NCBI GenBank assembly: GCA_034231615.1 | Contig: CM067319.1 | Location: forward strand, 7,705,051-7,769,050 | Direction of reading: 5' to 3' | Length of the DNA: 64,000 nt | Origin: Meghimatium bilineatum | Lineage: Eukaryota > Mollusca > Gastropoda > Stylommatophora > Philomycidae | Part shown: piece after piece, positions 33,827 through 47,100 of the stretch | Numbering within the stretch: position 1 is the stretch's first letter | Layout: each line of letters starts with the position of its first letter | The notes under the pieces: generated by a model | Database searches by the model: none | What the model saw: only the letters and a program-made list of their open reading frames with translations | What the model was told of the DNA's origin: nothing | Made by a program: the position numbers and the translations under genes

Positions 33827-36800
33827 GTACGTATTTGCTAATGCGTAGATTTGTTTAAATTATTTAAAATGTATTTGTCTATATTTTGTGTTCTATAATT
33901 TGTTAGTAGCATCTCCTATTCTGGAAATCAATCAACACAGCATTCTTAGGCAGTAATGCCTTTTTTTTCTTGTCAATATAACACATTCAGTAGGTTTTCA
34001 TTGTTTTCTGAACGATTCCGATGCACAATTACTTATAATATTTAAAACAATTTAGTGACTTTTTCCACTTAAAATGTGTCACCATTTTACGGTTTTAAAA
34101 TATGCCATCATTTTACGGTGTGAAAATATGCCACCATTTTACGGTGTGAAAATATGCCACCATTTTACGGTATGAAAATATGCCACCATTTTACGGTTTG
34201 AAAATATGCCATCATTTTATGGTTTGAAAATCACAGTGTCAAACATTATTTAAGTTACATATAGAAAAGCAATGGAAACATCTGGAGAAGATATGTCACG
34301 ATATCGAAAAGTTACAGAGAATGGCGCAATGGAAGAGCTGATCTAGAAATCCAACAACTGATAACCGATAACGCTGGAGTCAAAGATGTCATTACACAGA
34401 TGACTGATGTCATTACACAGATGACTGATGTCATTACACAGATGACTGATGTCATTACACAGATGTCTGATGTCATTACACAGATTACTGATCGGCGATC
34501 AAGATCTGCCATTCTAAGAGGTTGGATCATTGCTGGAAGGTGAGGGTCATATAGTACAGCACGACAACATGAAGTATTAGAATGGAGATTTAGGTAGTTA
34601 CTGCTGGTACCCATGATCAGCAGGGTTCAGAGTGGTTGCCTGTGTCATGAATGAATGGAGGGATTTTATACAGTGCTGTAAACACGTTTTTATTTAGGAG
34701 GGAGTTTAACCTAAAATAAAAAAGACATTTGCCTGTTTTTTTGTGTCTGATTCTCTTTTTTTTTTAGGAACAATGTGGCTACCTAATATTTTTTTTTGGA
34801 AAAGTTAAAGGAGGAGATTTTATCCGTAGTTTGAGGAGTTTTACCTGCATTTTGAGGGTTTTATCCGCAGTTTGAGAGGTTTTACTCGCAGTTTGACTTC
34901 ATTTTGAGTACTAAAAGTCATGTTCTGACCGCGTGTGGAGGGGGTGCGGTGTTTGAACCCCCCACCCATCTACGGGCTTGGTTTCATGTCTGGAGGGATG
35001 AATCTACTTGAAGGATAATTTATGTGAATATTTTCTCGTGGCAATGCTGGAGTTCAATGTAATGAAAGAGCTGACAGACCAGCTTTAAGAATACTTGTGT
35101 CAGGACAGATCACAACAGGCAAGTAAGGGCGTGCATTTTTTAATTTTCGATATATCCGTCTTTTAAATTAAAATATTACTCACATAAAACACAAGGTTGA
35201 TTACAATGAAAGCACATACAATCAGCGTAAAACACAAGGTTGATTACAATGAAAGCACATACAATCAGCGTAAAACACAAGGTTGATTACAATGAACGTA
35301 CAGAACATGAAACTATATAGTACGGATATGATAAAAATACAAATAACAGTACATAAAACAGTTATAGTCTTAAGGGGGTGCAGAGGGAACGCATTGCTCT
35401 CGGCGAACCTAGGGTCAGCAGATAACCAAGATCCCAAATGTACCTCCTCGCGGTGCACCCTGGAAACAGAAATACAGCAGCTTGAGCTGATTTTGGAAAA
35501 ATCATTTGGGAATCGTGTCCGAGAATGTGGAAGTAATCAGATGGAAAGAGATTTGAATGCACAAAAGACAGACAATATCTCCGACACCACCAGCAACACA
35601 ACATACAGCAACACTGTTGACATACAGTGAAGCTAGTTATCCCAGTCCGAACATTGGAGGGGCGGCCAATAAAAATAGCATGAAAAGGTGGATGCATGGC
35701 GAAAGACAGACAGATTTCATACTGAGTACAATGAAAAAATGAAAGGGCAGAACAGCGCTAGAGGGCAGCGCCAACTGCAAATAGAAAGTGGAAACGATTA
35801 CGGAAATGGGAACTACAAACTCTGTTAGCTCGTTACGAGCTTCTAGTTACTTGATTTCCTTATGGACAGAGACCCATACCCAATAATGGGCGTCTAGCAA
35901 AGCAAAAATACCTGGCCTAACTCTAATGTCGAGTCTTCCTATACCGAAAACATGTTCGCAAAGAGAAAGGTGCCGTAACCGATAGGCTCAGGCAAAAAAG
36001 GGACAAAGATGGCAGTCCTGGCCCAACTCTACTGTCAAGTTTTCCTATAATGGAAATACACTTGCAGAGAGAAAGGGTTCAGTACCTGATGGGCTCAGGC
36101 GCTATTGGGACAAGGTCGCTCAGCTCGAGAACGCCTTGCTCTCAAACGCGTGGTGTGAGACTCGAACTTGCGCGAGGAGTTCACGATGTCGGTGAATGAC
36201 ACCTCGGCTAAGAGAGCGAAAGAGCCAGGGTCCAACTCTTCTGTTGAGTTCTTCCTCTTAAGGAATCAGACTCACGGATGAGAAACGGTTCAGTACCCGA
36301 TGGGCACAGGCACAGTATGTCCAATTACACGAGGCAAGTTCATAGACAGTGAAACACCTCGTGCGAGACAGACGTGAGCAAAAATCGTCTGGGCGAAGAG
36401 TCACCACACACACGCGTGCCTGACGACAGATAGGGAGGCTGCCACAGACTAGGGTAGCCCACCCGAATTGTCAAATCATGCCGAAATCGGATGTGCTAGG
36501 CCTACAAGGCGCATAACGGTGGCACAACGTAATCGCGCTCCCGACGGAAATCGCACGGATATCCGTGCTGGTTACAATGGAGTGAACGCAAAACAAACAA
36601 ACAAACATCCTCCAAAGAACGTTCATATAATCAGCGTAAAACACAACATGGATTACAATGAACGTACAGAACATGAGACTATATAGTACGGATATGATAA
36701 AAATACAAATAACAGTACATAAGACAGTTATAGTCTTACGGTCTTTTACAGCGTGATGGGCGATACTCATATTAAGAGATTTAAGAATTTTAAAATAACT

Positions 36801-38131
36801 AACCGTCGAAGACGGGTATACCGGGCCATTCGTGAAAATAAAATGTCGCCATAATGCATTTCCATTTATTGGACTACATCCTGCTGGAAATCTGGTAGGA
36901 CGTTCTGCTACAAGAGAGATCCAGCGGGAGTTTGAGAATGATCACTGAAGGAGAAGAAGTAACTCGGAAAGAGAGTAGAGGTTGGCAACTGAGGGGTAGG
37001 ACTCCTCCTAGGAGGGGGATAATATACAGAGACCTGTCTGATATAATTATCGGCGCAGATATATCCTTCGCCATCTGCTGAATGAGACAACTGCTATGGG
37101 AAAACCCAGGATGAAAATCAATCACTAATAACTACTGTAGTTAAATACCGCCGGTTGTTCTGCCAATCAACAAGGTATTTTGTATCAAGTATAGCGCACA
37201 CCTGGACAACTTCTAGATATATCCACGGATCACTAGATACAGGAAATAGGGGCACAAGAAAGGATGGGGGGGGGGGTTAACTTTAAAATAGGTAATTCGT
37301 GTGTCAATTTCTCCTTGCGATAAAAAATGTGTATGCTCTTTGCGTTAGAAATAGCTACGGGTGTTGGCACTTTGCGTTAGAAATAGCTACGGGTGTTGGC
37401 ACTTTGCGTTAGAAATAGCTACGGGTGTTGGCACTTTGCGTTAGAAATAGCTACGGGTGTTGGCACTTTGCGTTAGAAATAGCTACGGGTGTTGGCACTT
37501 TGCGTTAGAAATCGCTACGGGGATTGGAACTTTGCTACGGTCCTAGTACTAAAAGACATGCCCATGTGTGCTATCGGGGGTGTGGGTACATAATATTATA
37601 ATATGATAATTATAATATTATGAAACGTTCCAATCTGGCAAGAATCAGTTTCATATTTGTTCTTGCACATTGATGTCAGAAGACATGAAAGCACAGACAG
37701 GCTTGCTGGTACGACGTTCATGGGGTCCGGACAAGTAATGGACTAAGCTGATGTTTTTAGGTAAAAAGGACGAGTGACCGATGTAGCAAATGTTTGCCGA
37801 TCTGCAAGCTTGTGTATTAACATCACAGGATGGACAGGTTACAGCCTAAGCATTTTGCATCTCCAAGGCAAGAGACAAATAATGTTGAAGGTCCGTTGCA
37901 GTCAACATTCGTTGCGGAGGTGGTACTTGATGATGATAATAAACCGTGAGCAGACTACATGTGTATCTTGAGAGAGCGTGGCTAAACTAGAGCGTTATGC
38001 GGGTAACAAGAGGAGACTAACACAGAGTAGGTGTGATGAATCGCTACATGATGAGGGACATTTTCTGGAGAAAATCCCAATACTAATGAGTCGAAGCTTT
38101 GATGTGCAGTAATGAACTGACTGACTGATTG

Positions 38132-38191
<60 letters not shown>

Positions 38192-41100
38192 GCTAACTAA
38201 CTAACTAACTAACTAACTAACTGACTGACTGAATGACTAACTAACTAACTAACTAACTAAATAACTGATTGACTAACTATACAAGTCCCAATATGACCGA
38301 CACGTCGATAATTGTCTTTGTTCTTTATTTTATTGTTATTCTTATCATTGTATATTGATAGTTAATTATCTTGAGTAACCTGTGTACTTGATTTAGTATT
38401 TACCTCTTATTTATCTGGTTACTGTGGCACTTTTCATTTTGTCAGACATCCACCGATATTTTGATTATTTACATTTGATTGACTAATTGACTGACTGACT
38501 AACTAACTATCTGACTGATTAACTAACTGATTGCATAACTAACTAAACTACTTACAAGTAAATTTAAGTAGGAAGCCAGAGGACAATTTTTTAAAAAATT
38601 CTAGAGACTAACGGGAATTGAACCAGTCCGTTCTACGGCACCAAATCGCCTAGCAACAATTGCACACGCGTTTTTCAGTACTTAAAAACGCGTACTTAAG
38701 TACTGAAAAACGCGTGTGCAATTGTTGCTAGGCGATTTGGTGCCGTAGAACGGACTGGTTCAATTCCCGTTAGTCTCTAGAATTTTTAAACTACTTACCT
38801 AGCTTACTAAGTAAACTAAACTAACATACGCATAATTAGCCAACTAAATAGTTCACTAATTAAACAATCAACTAACTAACAAATTAACTAACTACTTAAC
38901 TAACTATAATCTTCTGTGTGTAACATCTAGAGCTCATTCCATATTTATACATTTGTTTTGAATAACTTATTTCTTTTACTTCACAATATACTTAAAATAT
39001 TTGGTTAATTTTATGTATTCCGTGGTTGTCTGTGACATGTTATAACTGGATTTACTTCCAATAGGATGGGAAGATCGAGTGAGGTGCTTCTTTTGTAATG
39101 GAGTTTTATGTCACTGGGAGCCCTACGATGATCCATGGACAGAGCACGCTCGCTGGTTCCCGACGTGTCCTTACGTCAAGCAGTCAAAGGGACAATCATT
39201 CATTGATAGAGTTTTAAACAACTCAAGTTTGATGGTAAGTATACTAGTTTGTTGCTACAACTGTGTAACTGGCGGCATTGTTCTTCTGTTATTTCTACAA
39301 CTGTGTAACTGTCGGCATTGTTCTTCTGTTATTTCTACAACTGTGTAACTGGCGGCATTGTTCTTCTGTTATTTCTACAACTGTGTAACTGGCGGCATTG
39401 TTCTTCTGTTATTGCTACAACTGTATAACTGATGGCATTGTTCTTCTGTTATTGCTACAACTGTATAACTGATGACACTGTTCTTCTGTTATTGCTACAA
39501 CTGTATAACTGATGACATTGTTCTTCTGTTATTGCTACAACTGTGTAACTGGCGGCATCGTTCTTCTGTTATTTATACAACTGTATAACTGATGGCATTG
39601 TTCTTCTGTTATTGCTACAACTGTATAACTGATGACACTATTCTTCTGTTATTGCTACAACTGTATAACTGATGACACTGTTCTACTGTTATTGCTACAA
39701 CTGTATAACTGATGGCATTGTTCTTCTGTTATTGCTACAACTGTATAACTGATGGCATTGTTCTTCTGTTATTGCTACAACTGTATAACTGATGACACCG
39801 TTCTTCTGTTATTGCTACAACTGTATAACTGATGGCATTGTTCTTCTGTTATTGCTACAACTGTATAACTGATGGCATTGTTCTTCTGTTATTGCTACAA
39901 CTGTATAACTGATGACATTGTTCTTCTGTTATTGCTACAACTGTATAACTGATGACATTGTTCTTCTGTTATTGCTACAACTGTATAACTGATGACACTG
40001 TTCTTCTGTTATTGCTACAACTGTATAACTGATGACATTGTTCTTCTGTTATTGCTACAACTGTATAACTGATGACAATGTTCTTCTATTATTCTATGTG
40101 GCGTCATTATCCATCTATGAATTATAACCCGACTGGGTCGCAGGGGTACCACATTGGATGCATCAACATAAGTCCTTCATTCAGAACCCATCTGGATCGT
40201 AGGCGTACAGCATGGGTGGGGGGGGGATAACATTTTATTACCCAATACAACATGACTGCAATTTATTGTATTGCTATCCATGTTGTATTGTGTAATAATT
40301 TGTTAATTTCTTATATCTGTTATCATATCCCGTCCAATTTTCAACAAAGCCTGCTTCATGACTACATGTTTCCATATACATCATTGTCACTTTGAACGTC
40401 GTATTGTTTATATGTCAATGGTGTATCTAGTGCCTCTGTGGTGGTAACGTTGTTTTTACTATTTTCATTGTTTTTCACTGTTTGTTTTATATATTCTTGA
40501 GAAAAACCTGGTGGTTCGAAACGTTGAAAATGTCTTGTGTATTGTAATTTGTATGTTTTCTTGTGTACACACCATAACCCATTAGTTTTAGTAATAGTCC
40601 ATCGTGTTCAAGTGGAACTTTCTAAAAACCTGTGTTCTACGTAAGAAGTATAGCTATTTAAAAAAAATCTCTTTCCTGGTCACGGCAACGCACAAGCGGC
40701 CACCATCAGTATTAACATCAGAATCAATAACAACTATCATCAAGTATTATATTAGAACTTATTTTTGTTACTGCGACATTCTTCACCTTGTCTGATACCC
40801 TCTAACAGTTTGGTCATTATTTATATTTCTGTTACCGTCGGTTACATGTTTCATACCTGATCAATATTTACAGGTAGGGTGAGTAACGAATCAATCAGCG
40901 TGAACTCATCTGGGCAATCCCGGACTCACTTATGTCACATTGATCTTTATACGTATGGGGAATACCAAGTTTTAGTTAATGGCGTGGATGGTTGATTAAA
41001 TATAGGTCAATAATTATTACAGGTTAGCGTTTAGGGGTAAAAAGTGGAAATTTTGCAGTTGGAGATTGGGGGGGGGGGGGGGGAGAAGGGTATGAAAATG

Positions 41101-44100
41101 TATGCGTGGTGATGCGTGTCTTGTGTCAATTATGCAACCCTCCTCGCTCATGAGAAGTCAGTATTCTAAAGCTCAGCATTAGATTTTTCTCGTGATTTCA
41201 TTGATTACCGTGTTTGCTTTGTGTCGACAGTCAATGAGAATAATAGGAACAGTCAAATGCGTCACTTTAGAAGGATTATTCCCAATTTAGGCCACGGGTC
41301 TTATATAGTCAATAATCACGGGTCTCATCTTTCCCTCTCGTACAGTGTCATGCCGGATAGCGGAGACGATTAGTGATCTTCACGACCGTCATCTAGAAAT
41401 GTCGGCTATCAAGAAACGTTTCCAAGATGTCCCGTACTTATTTTTCATGAGTTAAGCTGGAACGTGTATGAACTTTGTGTATACCAAGACCTTCTCTATA
41501 ACTGTCCTGCGTACTGATCCTACACAGTGTCACGTATCTTTGTTTATCTGACATTTTCCTCGTTTTCATTGGATGGCAATACAATGTATACGCACAGCGA
41601 TTAACAATCCGTCGCATCAGCCAAGATAAGCGAAATCAGCACGCAGTGCTATTATGGAGAAGGACTTGGTATTTACTGAAAGGTAAATCCCGGTTGATTT
41701 TTCGTAACAACCGACTGTGTTGCTGAAGCACAACTTTAAACATGTCTAGATGACTGTGTCTCCAGCTAGAAATTTTCACATATTCTTGATCGTTAATTCT
41801 CATGCCCCGGCTGGATCTCTCCTGTAACAATTCAATGATCCTACTAGATTCTAGCACGGGGCATTCCAGAGAACGGCAATGCGTTTTATTGCTGTTTTAT
41901 TTGTGCCAGTGGTCCGACACATCCGTCTTAAGTGGGTGTAAGATAGAAGATCGCCATTTTTCCGTGTGGTGATTATTCATTCTCCACACCAGACTCAAAC
42001 TCAGAGATGTTAAAACTTCACATTTATCGTAGGCAGCACAAAGGAGTAATCTCCTTTTAAATTGTGCTCACATTTGTACCCAGTAAACTCTTTAATATCG
42101 AAATAACAGATTTTTGGAAGCTTAAACAATAGTCAGTGTAGCACCTAATAATTTATGCCAAGTTTTTGAGAAAGAAATTGAATTTATTTAAATAGAATAA
42201 TGTTTGGATTCCTTAAATAGTAAGCCCTATTAATATTTCATACGTTTTTTGCCGATGATCTGGCACTATTGAGTGAAAACCATCAAGGTGCACAAACAAA
42301 AACTGATAGATTAAAACTCATTGCAGGACAAATAGGTCTCCAAATCAATTCATCAAAAACAAAATTTATGGACTTCACCAATTCACCTAACAAGATTACT
42401 TTAAATGGACAACAACTTGAAAAAGTACAGAAATTCTCCTATCTAGGACGCAAATTAACACTCGACGGTGATGTCATGCCAGAAATTACAACTCGCATTG
42501 CCCTAGCATCAAGTGCATTTAACAGACTGTCTAATATCTGGAAGTCAAAGTCAATCAGCACACGCACGAAAATGCGTATATTTAATTCATGCGTTATTCC
42601 GGTGCTATCATATGGATGTGAGAGCTGGAAATGCTCTTTATCTTCATAAAATAATTTACTGTTTCGAGAACAAATGTCTTCGTAGGATAACTAACACCCA
42701 TTGGAGTGAATTCAAATCGAATGATAAAATCAGAGAAGAGACACATCAAAATTTCATCACAGATGTTATCAGAAAACGCCGTTGGTCCTACATCGGGCAT
42801 GTCATATGCGCAGACACCAACAGAATACACCACCAATCTCTTGAATGGATACATACAGGCAAAAGAGCATGGGGTAGACCAAAAGAAACACTCAGAAGAA
42901 CAATACTTAGAGAAAGTAAAACCACCAATATTCATACTATTCAATAACTGCACAGAATAGCTTTGAACAGACAGAATTGGAGAGATCCGACCTCTGCGCT
43001 AACTTCAGCGCAAAAGGAAAATGAAATGAAATGAATAAAGTAGGCTTATTGAATCTCTGCAGCCTAGTCCATTTTCAATATTATTATTTTAAATTCTTGT
43101 TGTTCATTGGCTTTGTGTTGAAAAGGTGTAAGGTTCGATTCACGCTCGTGGCATCTAGTTTATAAAGTGTATTTTTCGTAGATACATATGAATTATAGTG
43201 TGAAGCAATGGATTTACGTGCTGTTAGTGGTGCTCTAAAATCACAAAATTGCTGAATGACATATATAATACTGGGCACATACCCGATGACTTAATGAGGT
43301 CCATATTTATAGTCTTACCTAAGAAACCAGGGACCACAGAATGTGAAGAACACCTACAATCAGACTCATGAGCCAAATAACCAAACTACTTCTCAGAATT
43401 TTCATGAAGAGAGTGAGAAACAAAATAAAATCAGAAATAAGTCCAGAACAATGTGGCTTTGTTGAAGGCACAGATACCAAAAATGATATATATATTTTGA
43501 GAACACTAATAGAGAGGTCTATAGAAGTAAAACAGATCTGTACCTCTGTTTTATAGACTACACGAAAGCATTTGATAAAGTTAAACAAAGTGAAGTTATA
43601 CACATGCTAGAGAATTTGAACATTGACAGCAAGGATTTAAGAATCATCAAGAACACATACTGGCAACAAACAGCAGCAATAAGAGTAGGAAACCAATTTG
43701 GCCCTTTCAACAAATAAAACATGGAGTCAGTCAGGGATGCGTACCAGACCTGTTCTCTTTATACGGTGAAAACATATTGCGTGCTATAGTAGATATCCCA
43801 GGAATATCAGTGGGAGGACACAACATAAATAATCTGAGATATGCGGATGACACTGTTCTGATTGCAAAAAGTGAGGAAGACCTTCAAAATTTAATTAATA
43901 TAGTAGTCACAGAAAGTAAAGAGAAAGGCCTATTCCTAAATATCAAGAAAACAGAAGTAATGGTTATTTCAAAGAAACAATAACACCTTGCAAGATCAAA
44001 GTGAATGATATAGTATTAAAACAGGTACACCAATTCAAATATTTAGGTACAATGATTACAGCAGATGGAAGAAGTTCAACAGAAACAAGATGCAGAATAG

Positions 44101-47100
44101 GACAGGCAAAAACAACATTCAGAAAAATGAAAAATATATTGTGTAATATGACCTTGTCATTAGAGGTGAGAAAGAGAGTGCTGCATTGCTATATAACCCC
44201 TATACTAACATATGGATGCGCATCTTTGATAATAAACAAATGGAAAGTGGGAAATTAGAGGAAATAGAGATGTGGTTCTATAGAAGATGAATGTATGGCT
44301 CAGAAACATGGACACTAAATAAACAATTAGAAGACAAAATTGATGCCTTTGAGATGTGGGTATATAGAAGAATAGGGAGAACATCATGGAAAGAGAAAAA
44401 AACAAATAAAGAGGTGCTAAAGACACTTAATATGAAGAAAGAACTACTAAGAGAAATAAAGATCAGGCAAATAAAATACTTTGGACACATTAAAAGACAT
44501 GACACCCTATTGAAGACCTTACTTGAGGGTAAAGTCAAAGGGAAGCGAGCAAGAGGTAGGCAGAGATACACGTGGGAGAGTAACATCACACGATGGACAG
44601 GTTACAGTCTAGCAGAGTGCACCACCAAGACAAGAGACAGGAGATGTTGGAGATACGTTGCAGCCAACCTTCGTTGCGGAGACGGCACTTGATGATGATG
44701 ATGATCTATAGAAGAATGCTTAGAATACCATGGACTGCCAGAAAAAATAATGTAGAGGTGTTGAAAGAATCAAATGCAAAACGGACCTTAATCAATAATA
44801 TAAGCAAAAGACAAATCATTTATTGCCCACTTCATGAGACAGAGGCAGGTTTGGAGAACATAGTCACAACAGGCAAATTTGAAAGCACCAGAGACAGAGG
44901 GCGACAACGTAAGAAAATATTAGACAGTTTGACAACCTGGCACGGCAGGGAAACAACAACGATCTTGATACATAATACTGTGGACAGAGAGTTGTGGAGA
45001 GCCATAACCGCCTAGGCCAGCCTTCATGGCACCTGATGATGATGAGTGGTATTCTAGGCATGCCGCTTCGTTGAGAGAGACAGATTACTTATGTCAATCA
45101 TATACATCTTTAGGTCCCTTCTTTCTGTATAGTTTGGAGAAATGTCGAAGTAACCTTTCTTGTAGCCGACTCTTTCATTCATTGGTACCATGCCTTCTGG
45201 CGTAGACGATCATGCCTCTCCACAGTCCTCTGTTTGTTATACATTTAAATATAGTTTCTGATGATTCTGCATCATGCCAGGCTTTCAAGCCATCCAACAT
45301 TTTCTCACGCTGTCTTCCTCTGTCCTTCTTACCCTTGATCTATCCAGTTGTTACGTTTTCATACTTGGGATGTACAATGATGGGTTCTCCTTGCCTTCCA
45401 TTGACCTATGGCTACTAATAGCATATCCCACTAGGCAGCAGGGATCGAGATTTCCTGTATAGGCATACTATTAACTATATAGTTTTTACGTTATTCTGTT
45501 TAATTAACTGTAGTACTTAATACAGAAGTTAAAAGGAGAATAGGAATGGCTAAAAGTACTTTCAATGACATGGGAAAACAATTAACAACTAAACAAATTA
45601 CAAACAAATTAAAAATGAGAATTGTAAAATGCAACAACTATTATATATTAGTGTATGGCTCAGAAACATGGACAATAGACAAACAATTGGAAGACATAAT
45701 TGATGCCTTTGAGATGTGGATGTTTAGAAGAATAAGGAGAACTTCATGGAAAGAGGAGAAAACAAACACAGAGGATCTAACAACACTTAATAGGAAGAAA
45801 TGATTATTAAAGGAAATAAATATCAAGCAGATAAAATATTTTGGACACATTAAAAGACATGACACCTTGTTGAAGACCTTACTTGAGGGTAAAGTCACAG
45901 GAAAGCGAGCAAGAGGTAGGCAGAGATGCAATTGGGAGAATAACATGACAAGGTTTAAAGGTTACAGTCTAGCAGAGTGCACCACTAAAACAAGTGACAG
46001 GAGATGTTGGAGGTATATTGCAGCCAACCTTAGTTGCGGAGACGGTACTGTATGATGGATACTTATTGCAATGTTTATTTTGTTTTACCTATAACATTTT
46101 ACATATTTTATTTTACTTCTTGTTTTTCATATGTCCAGAATCATCAGAAGACAACAATTGATAAGGCAGATCAGAAAACTGTTGCTAGGCGACGAGGTAT
46201 GAAATGTTTGCGTATACAATTGTTTACAGTCACAACAAATAGATACTGTAGATTAAAATTAATGTGTGTCAAACAAGCACTAGATGTGTTTATTACAAAT
46301 TTATTTAGAGTTTAAAACAATTGTATTTGTCCAAGACAAAAATAACGGAACTTACAGATCAACAGGAACCATGTTCCCAGTGATGAAACAGAACCACTGT
46401 TCCCAGTGATGAAACAGGAACCATGTTCCCAGTGATGAAACAGAACCACTGTTCCCAGTGATGAAACAGGAACCATGTTCCCAGTGATGAAACAGAACCA
46501 CTGTTCCCAGTGATGAAACAGAACCACTGTTCCCAGTGATGAAACAGGAACCATGTTCCCAGTGATGAAACAGGAACCATGTTCCCAGTGATGAAACAGA
46601 ACCACTGTTCCCAGTGATGAAACAGGAACCATGTTCCCAGTGATGAAACGGCATAAGCTTGAGTGGTTTTGACATGTAACAAGAGGTAATTCCCTTTTCA
46701 AAGATTATCATGTAGGGAACAGTTAATGTGGAAGGAGAAGAGGTGAAAAGAAAATACTTGCTTAATATATCATTTGGTAACACTTACAGGCCTCCGTATG
46801 ACATAAGGTAGGGATGTTTTGCAGGCGTTTTTGTGTTCATATTTCCAATGTGGCCCCTACAGGCGTAACAGGTTTGGGTTTTATTGGTCTTCTTATTCTT
46901 CTCTTTCGCGGTCTAATGTCTATACAGCAAGTCAGGTTTAACATGTCTACACAGCAGGTCAGGGTTTCTTGATCAATGTTGCTGTATTTGAAAGCTCTTC
47001 AAGGCTCCCACATAACTTTCTGTGGATGTCTGTCTCTGGTTTTACTGGTCAGAAGCGACTAAAGATGTTTTTGGGGGTGGAGCTAGCTGCCCCATCACAC

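Noticed and set aside
38601-38780. pair of tRNA genes
   Set aside because: The tRNA-like words do not build a full cloverleaf and the same sequence is part of a mobile element at 55.2 kb.
41069-41083. G-run as a G-quadruplex regulator
   Set aside because: A single homopolymer run in an intron; no nearby functional element to connect it with.
46312-46783. FITGN/HHWEH repeat proteins on the - strand
   Set aside because: All three - frames are open across a 26-bp array in an IAP intron.
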